From: Candidatus Edwardsbacteria bacterium | Lineage (GTDB): Bacteria; Edwardsbacteria; AC1; EtOH8 | Direction of reading: 5' to 3' | DNA: 64,000 bases | Assembly: GCA_031082425.1 (NCBI GenBank) | Contig: JAVHLB010000002.1 | Coordinates: forward strand, 124,001-188,000 | Shown: positions 6,898 to 15,534 of the stretch, piece by piece | How the letters are laid out: every line of letters starts with the position of its first letter | Numbering within the stretch: the stretch's first letter is position 1 | Translations under genes and position numbers: made by a program | Notes under the pieces: generated by a model | Told to the model about the DNA's origin: nothing | Seen by the model: the letters and a program-made list of their open reading frames with translations, nothing else | Databases searched by the model: none

Positions 6898-9048
6898 TTA
6901 CGGTTGCGGTTTCATTTTTTTGAGCAGCCCCGCCAGGGCGGCCTGGGCGGTCCGGGCCAGATCCGGGTCGCGGTCCTTGGACACCTTCATCAGGAAACCG
7001 GCCGAGCTCTTCAGCTCTATCTGCCCCAGGGAGGCCAGGATCTGTCTTTTGACCTCCGGCGTCTCCCCCCGGCTCAGCAGGTCGCGTTTGGCATACAGCT
7101 CGGTCATGGCGTCCACCGAGGCCTCGTCCCCCACCTTGGCCAGGTGCTCGATGGCCAGCTTTTTGACCTCGGGCTCCTTGTCGCCCAGGGCCCGGATCAG
7201 CCAGGCCTCGGAATCCTTGCCGCTGATCTTGTAGATGGCCTTCAGGGCCTCGAGCCGCACCCTGACATCCTTGTCGTTGAGAGTCTCTCCCAGATGGGGG
7301 ACGGAGTCTTCGGTGCCCATCAGGGCCAGCAGCACCGCCATGTTGCGGCGCACGAACCAGCGGTCCTCCCCCAAGGCCTTGATGGCCAGGGATTCCACGC
7401 CCTGCCCGATCTTGTTGAGCACATACATGCACTTGAACCGCATGTTGCTGTCCTCGCTCTCCTTGACCGTATCCATAAGATAGGGCAGGGCCTTTTCCTT
7501 GATGCCGGCCAGGGCGCTGGCGGCGGCCTCCAGAATGGGGTCCTTCAAAAGGCCCAGTATCAGGGAACGGATGGCCGCCTCGTCTCCGATCAGCGCCAGG
7601 ATCTGTATCATGTCCCTGGCCACCGGCTTGTCGGCCATCAGCAGCATGATGTCCGAGATGTCCTTGCTGATGCGGGAGACCAGGGACAGGTGACGAGTAC
7701 TCTTGATCTGGTCAGCCATCAGCTTGATCACCTCGATGGCCTGCTGGTAGATCCGGGCTTCGCTCTCCTGGCGCAGCCGGCTGGTGATATTGTCTATCAC
7801 CAGCTCCACCAGGTCGAAGCGCTCGATGGCCAGCAGGTCGTTCTCCAGCGTCATCATTTTTGCCAGAGCACTTTCCCTGACCCCGGGGTCGGCCCCGCCC
7901 AGCAGTTTCAAAAAACCCTCCAGGGCCGGTCTGCAGTTCTCGTCGCGCCTTATTATCCAGCGCAGGGTTTTCACCTCGTCCTCCGAGGCCATCTCCGCCG
8001 CCGGGCGGGAGGACAGGTCGGCCAGATATCTCTCCAACACCGGCTGGGTGGATGATATCTGTCCGAAGACGAAGGCGCAATCCTCGGTGCTCAATCCGTA
8101 ATGCTGCAGTTTGGCCTGGACCAGCGGCAAAAGGGTCTGCTTGCGGGAATTGTCGGCCGGAATGGAGGCCACCATCCCCCGCAGTTTTTCGGCCAGCACC
8201 ACCGGATCGTTCTTGGTCTCCAGGGCCAGCACCTCGGTCTTGTCGATGATCAGCTTGGCCAGCTCCTGGTCGGAATACTTGGTCAGCAGCTCCCGCACCA
8301 CGTCGGACCACTCCGGATTGTCCAGCTTTACCTGGGCCACCATCTGGCTGCTGCGCTGGTCCAGGCCCCCTATGACATTGGCCATCATCGAGGCATATTC
8401 TCCGCCGCCCTGGGTCTTGGCCATCAGGGCCAGCCGGTCCAGGTCGCTCACCAGTTTCTCCTGGCCCTCCGGGGTGTCGGCCATGGCCAGGGCCCCCTTC
8501 AAGAGCATCTCGGTCACCATGGAGGGGTCGCTTTTGAGCATGGCTATTACCTGCTCCGGCAGCAGGCTTTCCAGGGCGGCCCCGCCGCCCGGGCTGCCGC
8601 CGGACCCCGAACCTCCGCCGTAGGAGATCCCGGTGGCGACAATATTGGAGATGCCCCGCAGGGCCAGGGCCGCCGCCAGCCCGCCCTTGGCCTTTACCTG
8701 ATCCACATCCATGGCCATGGTCTCAAAAAAACCCTGCAGCTGGTCGCGGTCGATGCCCTGCTTGAAGGTCAGCTGGCCCACGCTCCTCTTTCCCAGCTCG
8801 GAGATGAAATTGGCGAACACCTCCTTGCGGGAATCGGGCACCGGATTGTCGTTCAGCAGCAGGATGTTCCCGGCCAGGCTGAAGCTCAAAAAGCTGTCGG
8901 TGCCCATGGCCTCCTTGATCAGCTGGAGGCTGGCCTCGAAAAGTTTCTGGGAGGTGGGATGGCTGGCCGGATACATCTTCAGATTGCGCAGGGAGCCGGT
9001 CAACTGGCCCACCAGCCGGGTCATCAGCATGGGAGATATGTTGGCCAT
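6898..9048 (-). CDS. large HEAT-repeat protein
   Basis: 716 residues, no signal peptide. The N-terminal 140 residues form a helical domain of unknown type, followed by a Gly/Ser-rich linker (Y-G-G-G-S-G-S-G-G-S-P-G-G-G) near 145-158. The rest is alpha-helical, with clear HEAT-like repeats after about residue 480 (V-R-L-E-A-L-K-A-I-Y-K-I, V-K-K-L-A-I-E-H-L-A-K-V, V-K-R-Q-I-L-A-S-L-G-Q-I). HEAT arrays are protein-binding solenoids. It is probably co-transcribed with guaA 16 bases downstream and has its own promoter at 9067-9095. No catalytic motif is seen. Confidence 0.8.
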   Translation of the reverse strand: MANISPMLMTRLVGQLTGSLRNLKMYPASHPTSQKLFEASLQLIKEAMGTDSFLSFSLAGNILLLNDNPVPDSRKEVFANFISELGKRSVGQLTFKQGIDRDQLQGFFETMAMDVDQVKAKGGLAAALALRGISNIVATGISYGGGSGSGGSPGGGAALESLLPEQVIAMLKSDPSMVTEMLLKGALAMADTPEGQEKLVSDLDRLALMAKTQGGGEYASMMANVIGGLDQRSSQMVAQVKLDNPEWSDVVRELLTKYSDQELAKLIIDKTEVLALETKNDPVVLAEKLRGMVASIPADNSRKQTLLPLVQAKLQHYGLSTEDCAFVFGQISSTQPVLERYLADLSSRPAAEMASEDEVKTLRWIIRRDENCRPALEGFLKLLGGADPGVRESALAKMMTLENDLLAIERFDLVELVIDNITSRLRQESEARIYQQAIEVIKLMADQIKSTRHLSLVSRISKDISDIMLLMADKPVARDMIQILALIGDEAAIRSLILGLLKDPILEAAASALAGIKEKALPYLMDTVKESEDSNMRFKCMYVLNKIGQGVESLAIKALGEDRWFVRRNMAVLLALMGTEDSVPHLGETLNDKDVRVRLEALKAIYKISGKDSEAWLIRALGDKEPEVKKLAIEHLAKVGDEASVDAMTELYAKRDLLSRGETPEVKRQILASLGQIELKSSAGFLMKVSKDRDPDLARTAQAALAGLLKKMKPQP

Positions 9049-9066
9049 GATTATCTATATACCTTT

Positions 9067-9095
9067 TTTATAATGAATCCAGGAAATATCGTCAA
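9067..9095 (-). promoter_or_regulatory. sigma70-like promoter for HEAT gene and guaA
   Basis: Minus strand: TTGACG (9095-9090), 17-base spacer, TATAAA (9072-9067). The ATG at 9048 lies about 19 bases after the -10 element, giving a very short leader. Confidence 0.55.
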
Positions 9096-9146
9096 TCTAA
9101 GGCCCTCGGGAATTTTCATGGGTTCATGGTTTCCTTGTGAAATCTT

Positions 9147-10709
9147 CTAGTGCCGGAAATGCCGGTGGCCGGTGAGCAACATGGTGATATTCAGCTCCTG
9201 GGCCTTCTGGATGACGTCCGGGTCCTTGACCGAGCCGCCCGGCTGGATGATGGCCGCGATCCCTCCGGCCGCCGCCAGCTCGATGTTGTCGTGGAATGGG
9301 AAGAAGCCGTCGGAGGCCAGCACCGCCCCTGTGGCCCGGTCCCCGGCCTGCCTCAGGGCCAGCCGGACCGAGGCCAGCCGGTTCATCTGCCCGGCCCCGG
9401 CCCCTATCAGCTGCTGGTCCTTGGCTATGACGATGGCATTGGATTTAAGATGCTTGACCAGCCGGCAGGCGAAGGCCAGGTCCGTCATCAGGTCTTCGGT
9501 GGGGGCCGGGCCGGAGACATGCTGCAGGATCTTCTCGTCCAGCACCATATCATCGGGCCGCTGGATAAGGTATCCCCCGGCCGCCGATCTGGCCAGCCAC
9601 CCCGTTTTGACCGCCTCCTTGTCCATCTTGACCAGCCGGACATTCTGGCCCCAGCCCTTGCGGCCGGCGAAGATGTCCCTGACCCCGGGGGCGAAGTCCG
9701 GCGCGGCGATCACCTCGTAGAAACTGCCCGGGGCCACGATCTGCATGGCGGTCTCGGCATCCAGCGGCCGGTTGAAGCTGATGATCCCGCCGAACCGCGA
9801 GATGGGCTCGGGCGGCAGCTCGCCCTGGCTGGCCAGCACATAGGCCTGGACCAGGGTCCCGGCGGTGGCGCAGCCGCAGGGGTTGGTGTGCTTGATGATG
9901 GCGCAGGACGGTTTTTTGAATTCCTGGATCAGCTCCCAGGCCGCCGACAGGTCCAGGATATTGTTGTACGAGATCTCCTTGCCGTGGATCTGCTGGAAAG
10001 GAATTTGGGCTCCGGAAGGGATGTAGAACCCGGCGCTCTGATGGGGATTCTCCCCGTATCTGAGCCCGATGGCCTTGTCGAGGGAAAGATTGATGCCGCC
10101 GGGCAGTTCCTGGCCGCCCGGTATGCGCCCGGAGAAATGATTATTTATGGCCAGGTCGTACCGGCCGGTCAGTTCGAAGGCCGAGACCGCCAGCTTTTTC
10201 CTGGTCTCCGGCGACACTTCCTTGTTTTGCCTGATCTCGTCCAGCACCGGCTGGTACTGCTCCGGCGAGGTCAGCACCGCCACCGCCTGGTAGTTCTTGG
10301 CCGCCGCCCTGATCAGCGAGGGCCCGCCGATGTCGATGTTCTCGATAGCCTGCTCCTCGGTGGCGCCGGGTTTGGCCACCGTCTGTTCGAAGGGGTACAG
10401 GTTGACCGCCACCAGGTCGATGGGGGCGATGTCGTTCTGCCTGAGCTTCTCCATGTGGGCCGGGATGTGGCGGCAGGCCAGGATCCCGGCATGGATCCGG
10501 GGATGGAGGGTCTTGACCCGGCCGTCCAGCATCTCGGGGAAGCCGGTGACGTCGGAGACGTCGATCACGGGGAGGCCCTTCTCCCGCAGGTGCCTGGCGG
10601 TCCCGCCGCTGGAGACTATCTCGTAGCCCAGGGCGGCCAGCTCCCGGGCGAACTTTTCCACCCCGGTCTTGTCGTAGACGCTTATCAGTGCGCGTTTGGT
10701 CGGTTTCAA
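9147..10709 (-). CDS. purH: bifunctional AICAR formyltransferase / IMP cyclohydrolase
   Basis: 520 residues, the normal length. It catalyses the last two steps of IMP synthesis. The N-terminal IMP cyclohydrolase (about 1-200) starts R-A-L-I-S-V-Y-D-K-T-G and has S-S-G-G-T-A-R-H-L and H-P-R-I-H-A-G-I-L. The AICAR transformylase part carries the catalytic Lys-His in I-I-K-H-T-N-P-C-G-C-A, then R-F-G-G-I-I-S-F-N-R and S-D-G-F-F-P-F-H-D at the end. It lies upstream of the HEAT gene and guaA on the same strand, so IMP and GMP synthesis genes are grouped. Confidence 0.97.
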   Translation of the reverse strand: MKPTKRALISVYDKTGVEKFARELAALGYEIVSSGGTARHLREKGLPVIDVSDVTGFPEMLDGRVKTLHPRIHAGILACRHIPAHMEKLRQNDIAPIDLVAVNLYPFEQTVAKPGATEEQAIENIDIGGPSLIRAAAKNYQAVAVLTSPEQYQPVLDEIRQNKEVSPETRKKLAVSAFELTGRYDLAINNHFSGRIPGGQELPGGINLSLDKAIGLRYGENPHQSAGFYIPSGAQIPFQQIHGKEISYNNILDLSAAWELIQEFKKPSCAIIKHTNPCGCATAGTLVQAYVLASQGELPPEPISRFGGIISFNRPLDAETAMQIVAPGSFYEVIAAPDFAPGVRDIFAGRKGWGQNVRLVKMDKEAVKTGWLARSAAGGYLIQRPDDMVLDEKILQHVSGPAPTEDLMTDLAFACRLVKHLKSNAIVIAKDQQLIGAGAGQMNRLASVRLALRQAGDRATGAVLASDGFFPFHDNIELAAAGGIAAIIQPGGSVKDPDVIQKAQELNITMLLTGHRHFRH

Positions 10710-10728
10710 TACTATAATTCCTTCCGAA

Positions 10729-11733
10729 TTATTTCAAGGTCAATATCACCAGTTTATTTTTCGCTGCCACTGCGGCCCGGGAGCCGGAACAGGATATTTG
10801 ATAAGGCTCATCCACCTGGGTAGATTTAAAATGTTGTAAAGAGGTTATTGCGTTAATATTGCTGCCATCTCCAACACGGAAACCGTTAAAAGTGCTGGCA
10901 AATAATATCTTTGTGCCGTACCGGGCAACGTCTCTGCCTCCATTGCCGCCCGGCACCCATTGTGAAACATGTTGGGGATTATTGGATTGCAAATAAGAAA
11001 TGATCTCAACCCCGTCATCGCATGCCAGATAGGCCCTGCTGTTGGTCGGATCAAGCACGGCATGCAATGGAAGCAAGGTACTGCCCATTTGACCTATCCT
11101 GGCGGGATTAGAGGGATCGCTATAATCGACAATTATTATTCCCGAATTCAAGCAACACCCTATCGCCAGCTTTCGACCGGTGTCCAAAGCAATCCCAAAA
11201 CACCCTTGCCCGATGCCATCAATGGGGCTGGCCACCGCACCCAATCGACCGGGTGCGGCAGGGGCGGAAATATCCAGGAAAATAATCGAATCATTGGTCG
11301 ATACCGCAAGGATATTGCCGTCGATGGCAAGGTCATTTGATCCGCCGCCTACCGTGACGCTAGTATCGACAAAAGGAGCGCTCATATTAGATGCGTCTAT
11401 CACGGCAATTTTGCTTCCGTTGGTGGCGACATAGACAGTAGTGCCTTTTATTTTCACATCCTTGGGGACGCCGCTCACGGAAATCTGCCCTATTAGTCTA
11501 TAACTGGCTTGGCTGGCGACGTTGAAGATCTGCAGTCCTTGGGCATCGCCTAAATAGACTATGGAGTCCTGCAGAATCACGCCATATGCTTCACCCGGTG
11601 TGCTGTAAATCGCAGCCACAGCTACCGTATCCCCGCTTATCGGTGCCGTCGGCTCATCCTTGCTGCATCCTTCAATAATTATCAAAGTAACCGACAAGGT
11701 CACCAAGCAGGCATGAAAGAACTTTTTATCCAT
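10729..11733 (-). CDS. LVIVD-repeat beta-propeller lipoprotein
   Basis: 334 residues. The signal peptide ends in I-E-G-C with Cys23 as the likely lipidated residue. The remainder repeats the LVIVD-type pattern (V-Y-L-G-D-A-Q-G-L-Q-I-F-N-V, V-Y-V-A-T-N-G-S-K-I-A-V-I-D-A, G-I-I-I-V-D-Y-S-D-P-S-N-P-A-R-I-G) about seven times, which folds as a beta-propeller exposed at the cell surface or in the periplasm. Its start overlaps the end of the small upstream gene by 8 bases (AATGGATAA), suggesting coupled translation. No enzyme motif is visible. Confidence 0.8.
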   Translation of the reverse strand: MDKKFFHACLVTLSVTLIIIEGCSKDEPTAPISGDTVAVAAIYSTPGEAYGVILQDSIVYLGDAQGLQIFNVASQASYRLIGQISVSGVPKDVKIKGTTVYVATNGSKIAVIDASNMSAPFVDTSVTVGGGSNDLAIDGNILAVSTNDSIIFLDISAPAAPGRLGAVASPIDGIGQGCFGIALDTGRKLAIGCCLNSGIIIVDYSDPSNPARIGQMGSTLLPLHAVLDPTNSRAYLACDDGVEIISYLQSNNPQHVSQWVPGGNGGRDVARYGTKILFASTFNGFRVGDGSNINAITSLQHFKSTQVDEPYQISCSGSRAAVAAKNKLVILTLK

Positions 11734-11941
11734 TGTTGTTCCTTGTCCGAATGGATTTTATTAAAAAATTATTTTCTTGAAGTTTCAGGCTGATCTGTTT
11801 GCTTTTTTCAGGCATGGTCTTCATAAGAAATTCGTTGATCTTTTCCAGCATTTCCATCCTTTGGCCGTAACTCAGCTTTTGGGCGGATCGCAGATCGTCA
11901 AGGTTGTAATACTGGTCATCTTTGTTTATTTTATTTCTCAT
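11726..11941 (-). CDS. small hypothetical protein
   Basis: 71 residues from the ATG at 11941 (MRNKINKDDQYYNLDDLRS); a longer in-frame start at 12025 is less likely. It is highly charged and helical, with K-L-S-Y-G-Q-R-M-E-M-L-E-K-I-N-E-F, and has no signal peptide. It overlaps the lipoprotein gene downstream by 8 bases. The family is not recognised. Confidence 0.45.
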   Translation of the reverse strand: MRNKINKDDQYYNLDDLRSAQKLSYGQRMEMLEKINEFLMKTMPEKSKQISLKLQENNFLIKSIRTRNNNG

Positions 11942-12048
11942 TTTTCCGGGCTTTCCTGGTACAGCATTTAGCCTTTTAAGTTTCCACCGTGACAACCAGG
12001 ACCACTTTAATCGCTTTAAGCTCACCCGCCACCGGTCCGATTAATTGT

Positions 12049-12133
12049 CACGCTGAAAGCGTGTAGGCACATAGCCTGTGGCTTCAGTCACAGGTACCCG
12101 ATGTAGGCCCCGACCCGCGCCCTGAAGGGGCGC
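12049..12133. repeat. three REP-like hairpins beside the transposase
   Basis: Three GC-rich hairpins in a row: CACGCTGAAAGCGTG (12049-12063), CCTGTG/CACAGG around GCTTCAGT (12075-12094), and GCGCCC/GGGCGC around TGAAG (12117-12133). All have short loops containing a GAA/TTC core. They abut the 3' end of the HUH transposase gene, as REP sequences do near their RAYT. Confidence 0.65.
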
Positions 12134-12140
12134 AGAAAAT

Positions 12141-12593
12141 CTAATCCCAAATGTAACGCTCGTCATATGTGATCCCCCGTTCTTTCAAAAACAATAGATA
12201 TTCTTCCTTAAAACCTTTTACCCTGTGGTGTTCCTCCTGGTTTTCAATATAACGCGAGACCGTTTCAATCATGGATTCGCCCAGGGTGAAAGCGCCGTAG
12301 CCCCTCTGCCATTCAAAATGGATTTTTATGTTGCCGTTTTCGTTCACCCATTTGGAGGAGTTTCCCTTGATGCGACGCAGGGCTTCGGAAACAGACAGGG
12401 TTGGGGGCAGGGAAGCAAGAATATGAACGTGGTCGGCTGCCCCGCCGATTTTGAGCATCGCTCCCTTTTCACCGCGGATTATGCCGCCTATGTAAGGATA
12501 CAAGATTTCTCGCAAGGCCGGGGCGACGATATTCTGTCGGCCCTTGGTCGAAAACACAATGTGATAGATCAGATGCGTCAAGGTGCTGCCCAT
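12141..12593 (-). CDS. REP-associated tyrosine (IS200/IS605-like) transposase
   Basis: 150 residues, the usual length of IS200/RAYT Y1 transposases. It begins T-H-L-I-Y-H-I-V-F-S-T-K and carries the HUH metal motif in D-H-V-H-I-L and the candidate nucleophile Tyr in S-R-Y-I-E-N-Q. Such enzymes cut and join single-stranded DNA at hairpins. AGAGG precedes the ATG. It looks intact. No TnpB partner is present, but hairpins lie on both sides, so it is a RAYT or a single-gene IS200-like element. Confidence 0.88.
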   Translation of the reverse strand: MGSTLTHLIYHIVFSTKGRQNIVAPALREILYPYIGGIIRGEKGAMLKIGGAADHVHILASLPPTLSVSEALRRIKGNSSKWVNENGNIKIHFEWQRGYGAFTLGESMIETVSRYIENQEEHHRVKGFKEEYLLFLKERGITYDERYIWD

Positions 12594-12608
12594 CCAACCT
12601 CTTTTCCA

Positions 12609-12690
12609 CCGCCCCTTCTGGGCGGATGATCCATTTATTCCAAGATCTGCGGCTAAAGCCGCAGTCTTGGCCCCTCCGCCCCTTAGGGCG
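12609..12690. repeat. three REP-like hairpins upstream of the transposase
   Basis: CCGCCC/GGGCGG around CTTCT (12609-12625), CTGCGGCTAAAGCCGCAG (12647-12664) and CGCCC/GGGCG around CTTA (12677-12690). With the three on the other side they bracket the transposase gene. Confidence 0.65.
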
Positions 12691-12704
12691 AGTTATGGAT
12701 GAAT

Positions 12705-13940
12705 TCACATCCCCTTCCGGATCACCTTGCCCTCGGCCATCACGCAGTTGGGGTAGGCCGCCATCTGCAGCGGGTTCCGGTCCCACACCGTCAGGCTGGC
12801 CAGCTTGCCCGGCTCGACGCTGCCCAGGATGTCGTCGATCCCCAGGATCGCGGCATTCTTGTAGCTGATCAGCGAGACGGCCTCCTCCTCCTTCATCCCG
12901 AAGATCAGGAAGAACTTCAGGCTGTCCCTCAGGGTCGGGGTGGTTATCACCGGGTGGTCGGTCATCAGCCCGTACTGGGCCCTGGACTTGATCAGCAGTT
13001 CGGTGTTCCTGTAGCTCTCGTTCTTCAGTTCCACCTTGTAGGGCAGGGCCCCCAGCGGGCCGTAGACCACCGGTATGTCGTTGTTGGCCAGCTGGTCGAA
13101 GATCTCCCTGTGGTGCACGTCGCCCAGGTGGTCGGCGGTGACCTTGATCCTGTATTTCTTCGCCAGCTCGATCAGGTACAGCACGTCGTCCTCCTTGTGG
13201 ACGTGGACCTTGGCGGTCTTCCTGCCCTCCAGCAGCTCCAGCAGGGCCCTCTCCTCGCAGTCGAATTCCAGCAGGTATTCCTTCTCGATGGTCTTCTTCT
13301 CGAACTCCACGTCCTCCCGGTTCATCTTCTTCTCGCCGCTCCGAACCTTGATGTCCAGCTCCTTGAGCTTTTTGTCCCGGGCCAGCTCGGTCTTCTGTTT
13401 CTTCAGCAGCACCGTGTCGAACTTCTTCTCCAGCATCCCGTAGATGCCCATCCGGGTGTTGGGCCTGGCCCCCTTCCAGTCGTGGGTGGAACGGGGGTTG
13501 TAGCCCAGGGCCATCTTGTAGCCGTAGTCCTTAAGCAGGGCCTCCTGGCGGTGGCGGGCATAATTCTTGATGATCATGGCCCGGCCCCCCAGCAGATTGC
13601 CGCTGCCGGGGACGATGCAGCTGTACAGCACCCCGAAATCCACCGCCTCCCGGAAGGCCAGATCGTCGAAGTAGACGCTGTTCAGTGGGTCGTTGATGGG
13701 CAGGAACTGGTCGGTGATGTCGTTGGCCTCGTCCTCGGCCCCCGGCTCGCCGAAGCGGGCCATCCCGATGTGGGAGTGGGCGTCGATGAAGGCCGGGGTG
13801 ACCACCCCGGTGAAATCGGCCTTCTGCCTCTTCTTGCCGATCTCAATTATTTTGTCGTTCTCGATGACCACCGAGACGTTGTTCAGCTTCCTCTTTCCGT
13901 CGAACAGGGTCTCGGCGTTGATGATGATGTTCTTGGCCAT
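12705..13940 (-). CDS. amidohydrolase family protein
   Basis: 411 residues from the ATG at 13940 with AAAGGA upstream. It is an imidazolonepropionase/dihydroorotase-like metal hydrolase: V-T-P-A-F-I-D-A-H-S-H-I-G supplies the first metal His pair and a later region has T-A-D-H-L-G-D-V-H-H. The usual C-terminal composite sheet (G-S-V-E-P-G-K-L-A-S-L-T-V-W-D) is present. A highly charged helical insert of about 55 residues (K-K-Q-K-T-E-L-A-R-D-K-K, then R-S-G-E-K-K-M-N-R-E-D) lies in the middle and is not typical. The substrate is unknown. It lies downstream of the M48 protease on the same strand. Confidence 0.8.
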   Translation of the reverse strand: MAKNIIINAETLFDGKRKLNNVSVVIENDKIIEIGKKRQKADFTGVVTPAFIDAHSHIGMARFGEPGAEDEANDITDQFLPINDPLNSVYFDDLAFREAVDFGVLYSCIVPGSGNLLGGRAMIIKNYARHRQEALLKDYGYKMALGYNPRSTHDWKGARPNTRMGIYGMLEKKFDTVLLKKQKTELARDKKLKELDIKVRSGEKKMNREDVEFEKKTIEKEYLLEFDCEERALLELLEGRKTAKVHVHKEDDVLYLIELAKKYRIKVTADHLGDVHHREIFDQLANNDIPVVYGPLGALPYKVELKNESYRNTELLIKSRAQYGLMTDHPVITTPTLRDSLKFFLIFGMKEEEAVSLISYKNAAILGIDDILGSVEPGKLASLTVWDRNPLQMAAYPNCVMAEGKVIRKGM

Positions 13941-13996
13941 GGTTCGATCCTTTTTCTGCAGTGGTTTGAGGATAGGTGAAACCCCGGTCCGCCCCG

Positions 13997-14794
13997 TCAT
14001 TTTTTATAATGCTTCACGGCCTCCGGCAGCAGTTCCTTGATCTTGGCTATGCGGGACTCATCCGAGGGATGGGTGCTCAGGAATTCCGGGGGCTTGGCCC
14101 CGCCGGCCTGGCTCATCCTCTGCCAAAAGTCCAGGGCGGCATTGGGGTCGTAGCCGGCCAGGGCCATGAAGATCATGCCCAGCCGGTCGGCCTCGTATTC
14201 TTGCTGGCGGCTGTAGGGCAGCATCACCCCCAGCTGCGAGCCCAGCCCGAAGGCGGTCATCCACAGGGCCTGGGTCTCCTGCGGCTTGTCCTCCAGCGCC
14301 TTCTGCAGGGCCATGCCGCCCATCTGCTGCAGGAGGCCCTGGCTCATCCTCTCGCTGCCGTGCTTGGCCACCGCATGGGCCACCTCGTGGCCCATCACCA
14401 CCGCCAGTCCGGCCTGGTCCCTGGTCAGCGGCAGGATCCCGGTGTAAAAGACCACCTTGCCGCCCGGCAGGCACCAGGCGTTTGCCTCCTGGCTCTCCAC
14501 CAGGTTGAACTCCCAGGCGAAGCCGGCCAGGTCGGAGCTCATCTTATGCTGGGCAAAGTAACCCTCCACCGCCCGCTGGATGTTCAGCCCCACCCTGCGG
14601 ACCAGCTCGGTCTGCCGCTGGTCGGAGCTGAGCCGGTTCTGCTTGATGAACTGGTCGTACTGCCGGAAGCTCATGGACATCATCTCTCCGGACGGGACCA
14701 GATTTAGCTGCTGGCGCCCGGTGATGGGCACCGTGGCGCAGGAAATAAACATGACCGCGCACAACAGCAGGGCAGCGGCAAAGGGGCGTACCAT
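13997..14794 (-). CDS. M48 family metalloprotease, lipoprotein
   Basis: 265 residues. A signal peptide with lipobox I-S-C (Cys19) predicts an envelope lipoprotein. The zinc site is M-G-H-E-V-A-H-A-V-A-K-H (His136, Glu137, His140), with the third ligand Glu in Q-E-Y-E-A-D-R-L-G. The layout and the R-Q-Q-L-N-L-V after the lipobox match the LoiP/YggG/BepA-like outer-membrane quality-control proteases. Close neighbours are an outer-membrane barrel protein and an amidohydrolase. Confidence 0.9.
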   Translation of the reverse strand: MVRPFAAALLLCAVMFISCATVPITGRQQLNLVPSGEMMSMSFRQYDQFIKQNRLSSDQRQTELVRRVGLNIQRAVEGYFAQHKMSSDLAGFAWEFNLVESQEANAWCLPGGKVVFYTGILPLTRDQAGLAVVMGHEVAHAVAKHGSERMSQGLLQQMGGMALQKALEDKPQETQALWMTAFGLGSQLGVMLPYSRQQEYEADRLGMIFMALAGYDPNAALDFWQRMSQAGGAKPPEFLSTHPSDESRIAKIKELLPEAVKHYKK

Positions 14795-14816
14795 GTATAT
14801 ACCTCCTTGTATTTAT

Positions 14817-15521
14817 TTAGATCTGTTTGATCCTGTATCCCACCGTGAACGACAGCACCCGGTTGCGGTGGTCCACATAGCGGTTGATGTCGTCGATCTC
14901 CGGTCTTACGATCCTGGGGAAACCCAGGCTGAAGCTGCCGCCCAGCTCCATCCGGCCCAGGGGGATGTTCCCGCCCATCACCAGTCCGTAATCATCCTTC
15001 CTGAAGGCGGACTCCGAAATAATGTAAACGCTGTCCATCTGGATGATGCCGGCCGAAGCGCTGGCGGTGGTGACCTGCCGGCCGGAGACAAGCCTAGCTC
15101 CGTAAACCCCGAAATACAAATTGAGCAGCGGCTGATGCGACCTCGCCAGGCTGAAGCACATCACCACCGGAACCTCGGCATAGTTCAGCCTGGTATCCGA
15201 GGTATTGTAATGATCGTAGGTGATGCCGGTGGTGGTATCGGTCTGCCGGAAGGCCTGCACCACCTCGGCCCCCTTCTGGTTGAACAGGATCCCGGACCGG
15301 AAGGAGACCAGCCGGTTGATCCGGTAATTCACATACCCGCCGCCGCCCAGCCCGATCTTCTCGTTGATCGAGGCGTTGGTGTTGGGGTTCCGGACGAACT
15401 TGGCCCCGTTCAAATTTCCCCACAGGCCCAAGGACAGGGATTGGGCCGCTGCGGGCCGGGGGAGCAATGCCAGTCCGGCGATCATAACGGCCAGATATGT
15501 CGAAATCTTTTTGGGAAGCAT
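14817..15521 (-). CDS. outer-membrane beta-barrel protein (PorT-like)
   Basis: 234 residues with a signal peptide ending A-A-A-Q-S. The body alternates amphipathic strands (G-L-G-G-G-G-Y-V-N-Y-R-I-N, Y-A-E-V-P-V-V-M-C-F-S, L-N-L-Y-F-G-V-Y-G-A-R-L) and ends in an aromatic/hydrophobic strand (V-L-S-F-T-V-G-Y-R-I-K-Q-I), as in the small eight-stranded PorT/OmpA-type barrels of the FCB group. The next gene downstream encodes an envelope protease. The role is unknown. Confidence 0.75.
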   Translation of the reverse strand: MLPKKISTYLAVMIAGLALLPRPAAAQSLSLGLWGNLNGAKFVRNPNTNASINEKIGLGGGGYVNYRINRLVSFRSGILFNQKGAEVVQAFRQTDTTTGITYDHYNTSDTRLNYAEVPVVMCFSLARSHQPLLNLYFGVYGARLVSGRQVTTASASAGIIQMDSVYIISESAFRKDDYGLVMGGNIPLGRMELGGSFSLGFPRIVRPEIDDINRYVDHRNRVLSFTVGYRIKQI

Positions 15522-15534
15522 CGGTGTTAAATTG

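Noticed and set aside
6823..9150. Long plus-strand frames opposite the HEAT gene
   Set aside because: Same reason; the minus-strand protein has clear repeats and a promoter.
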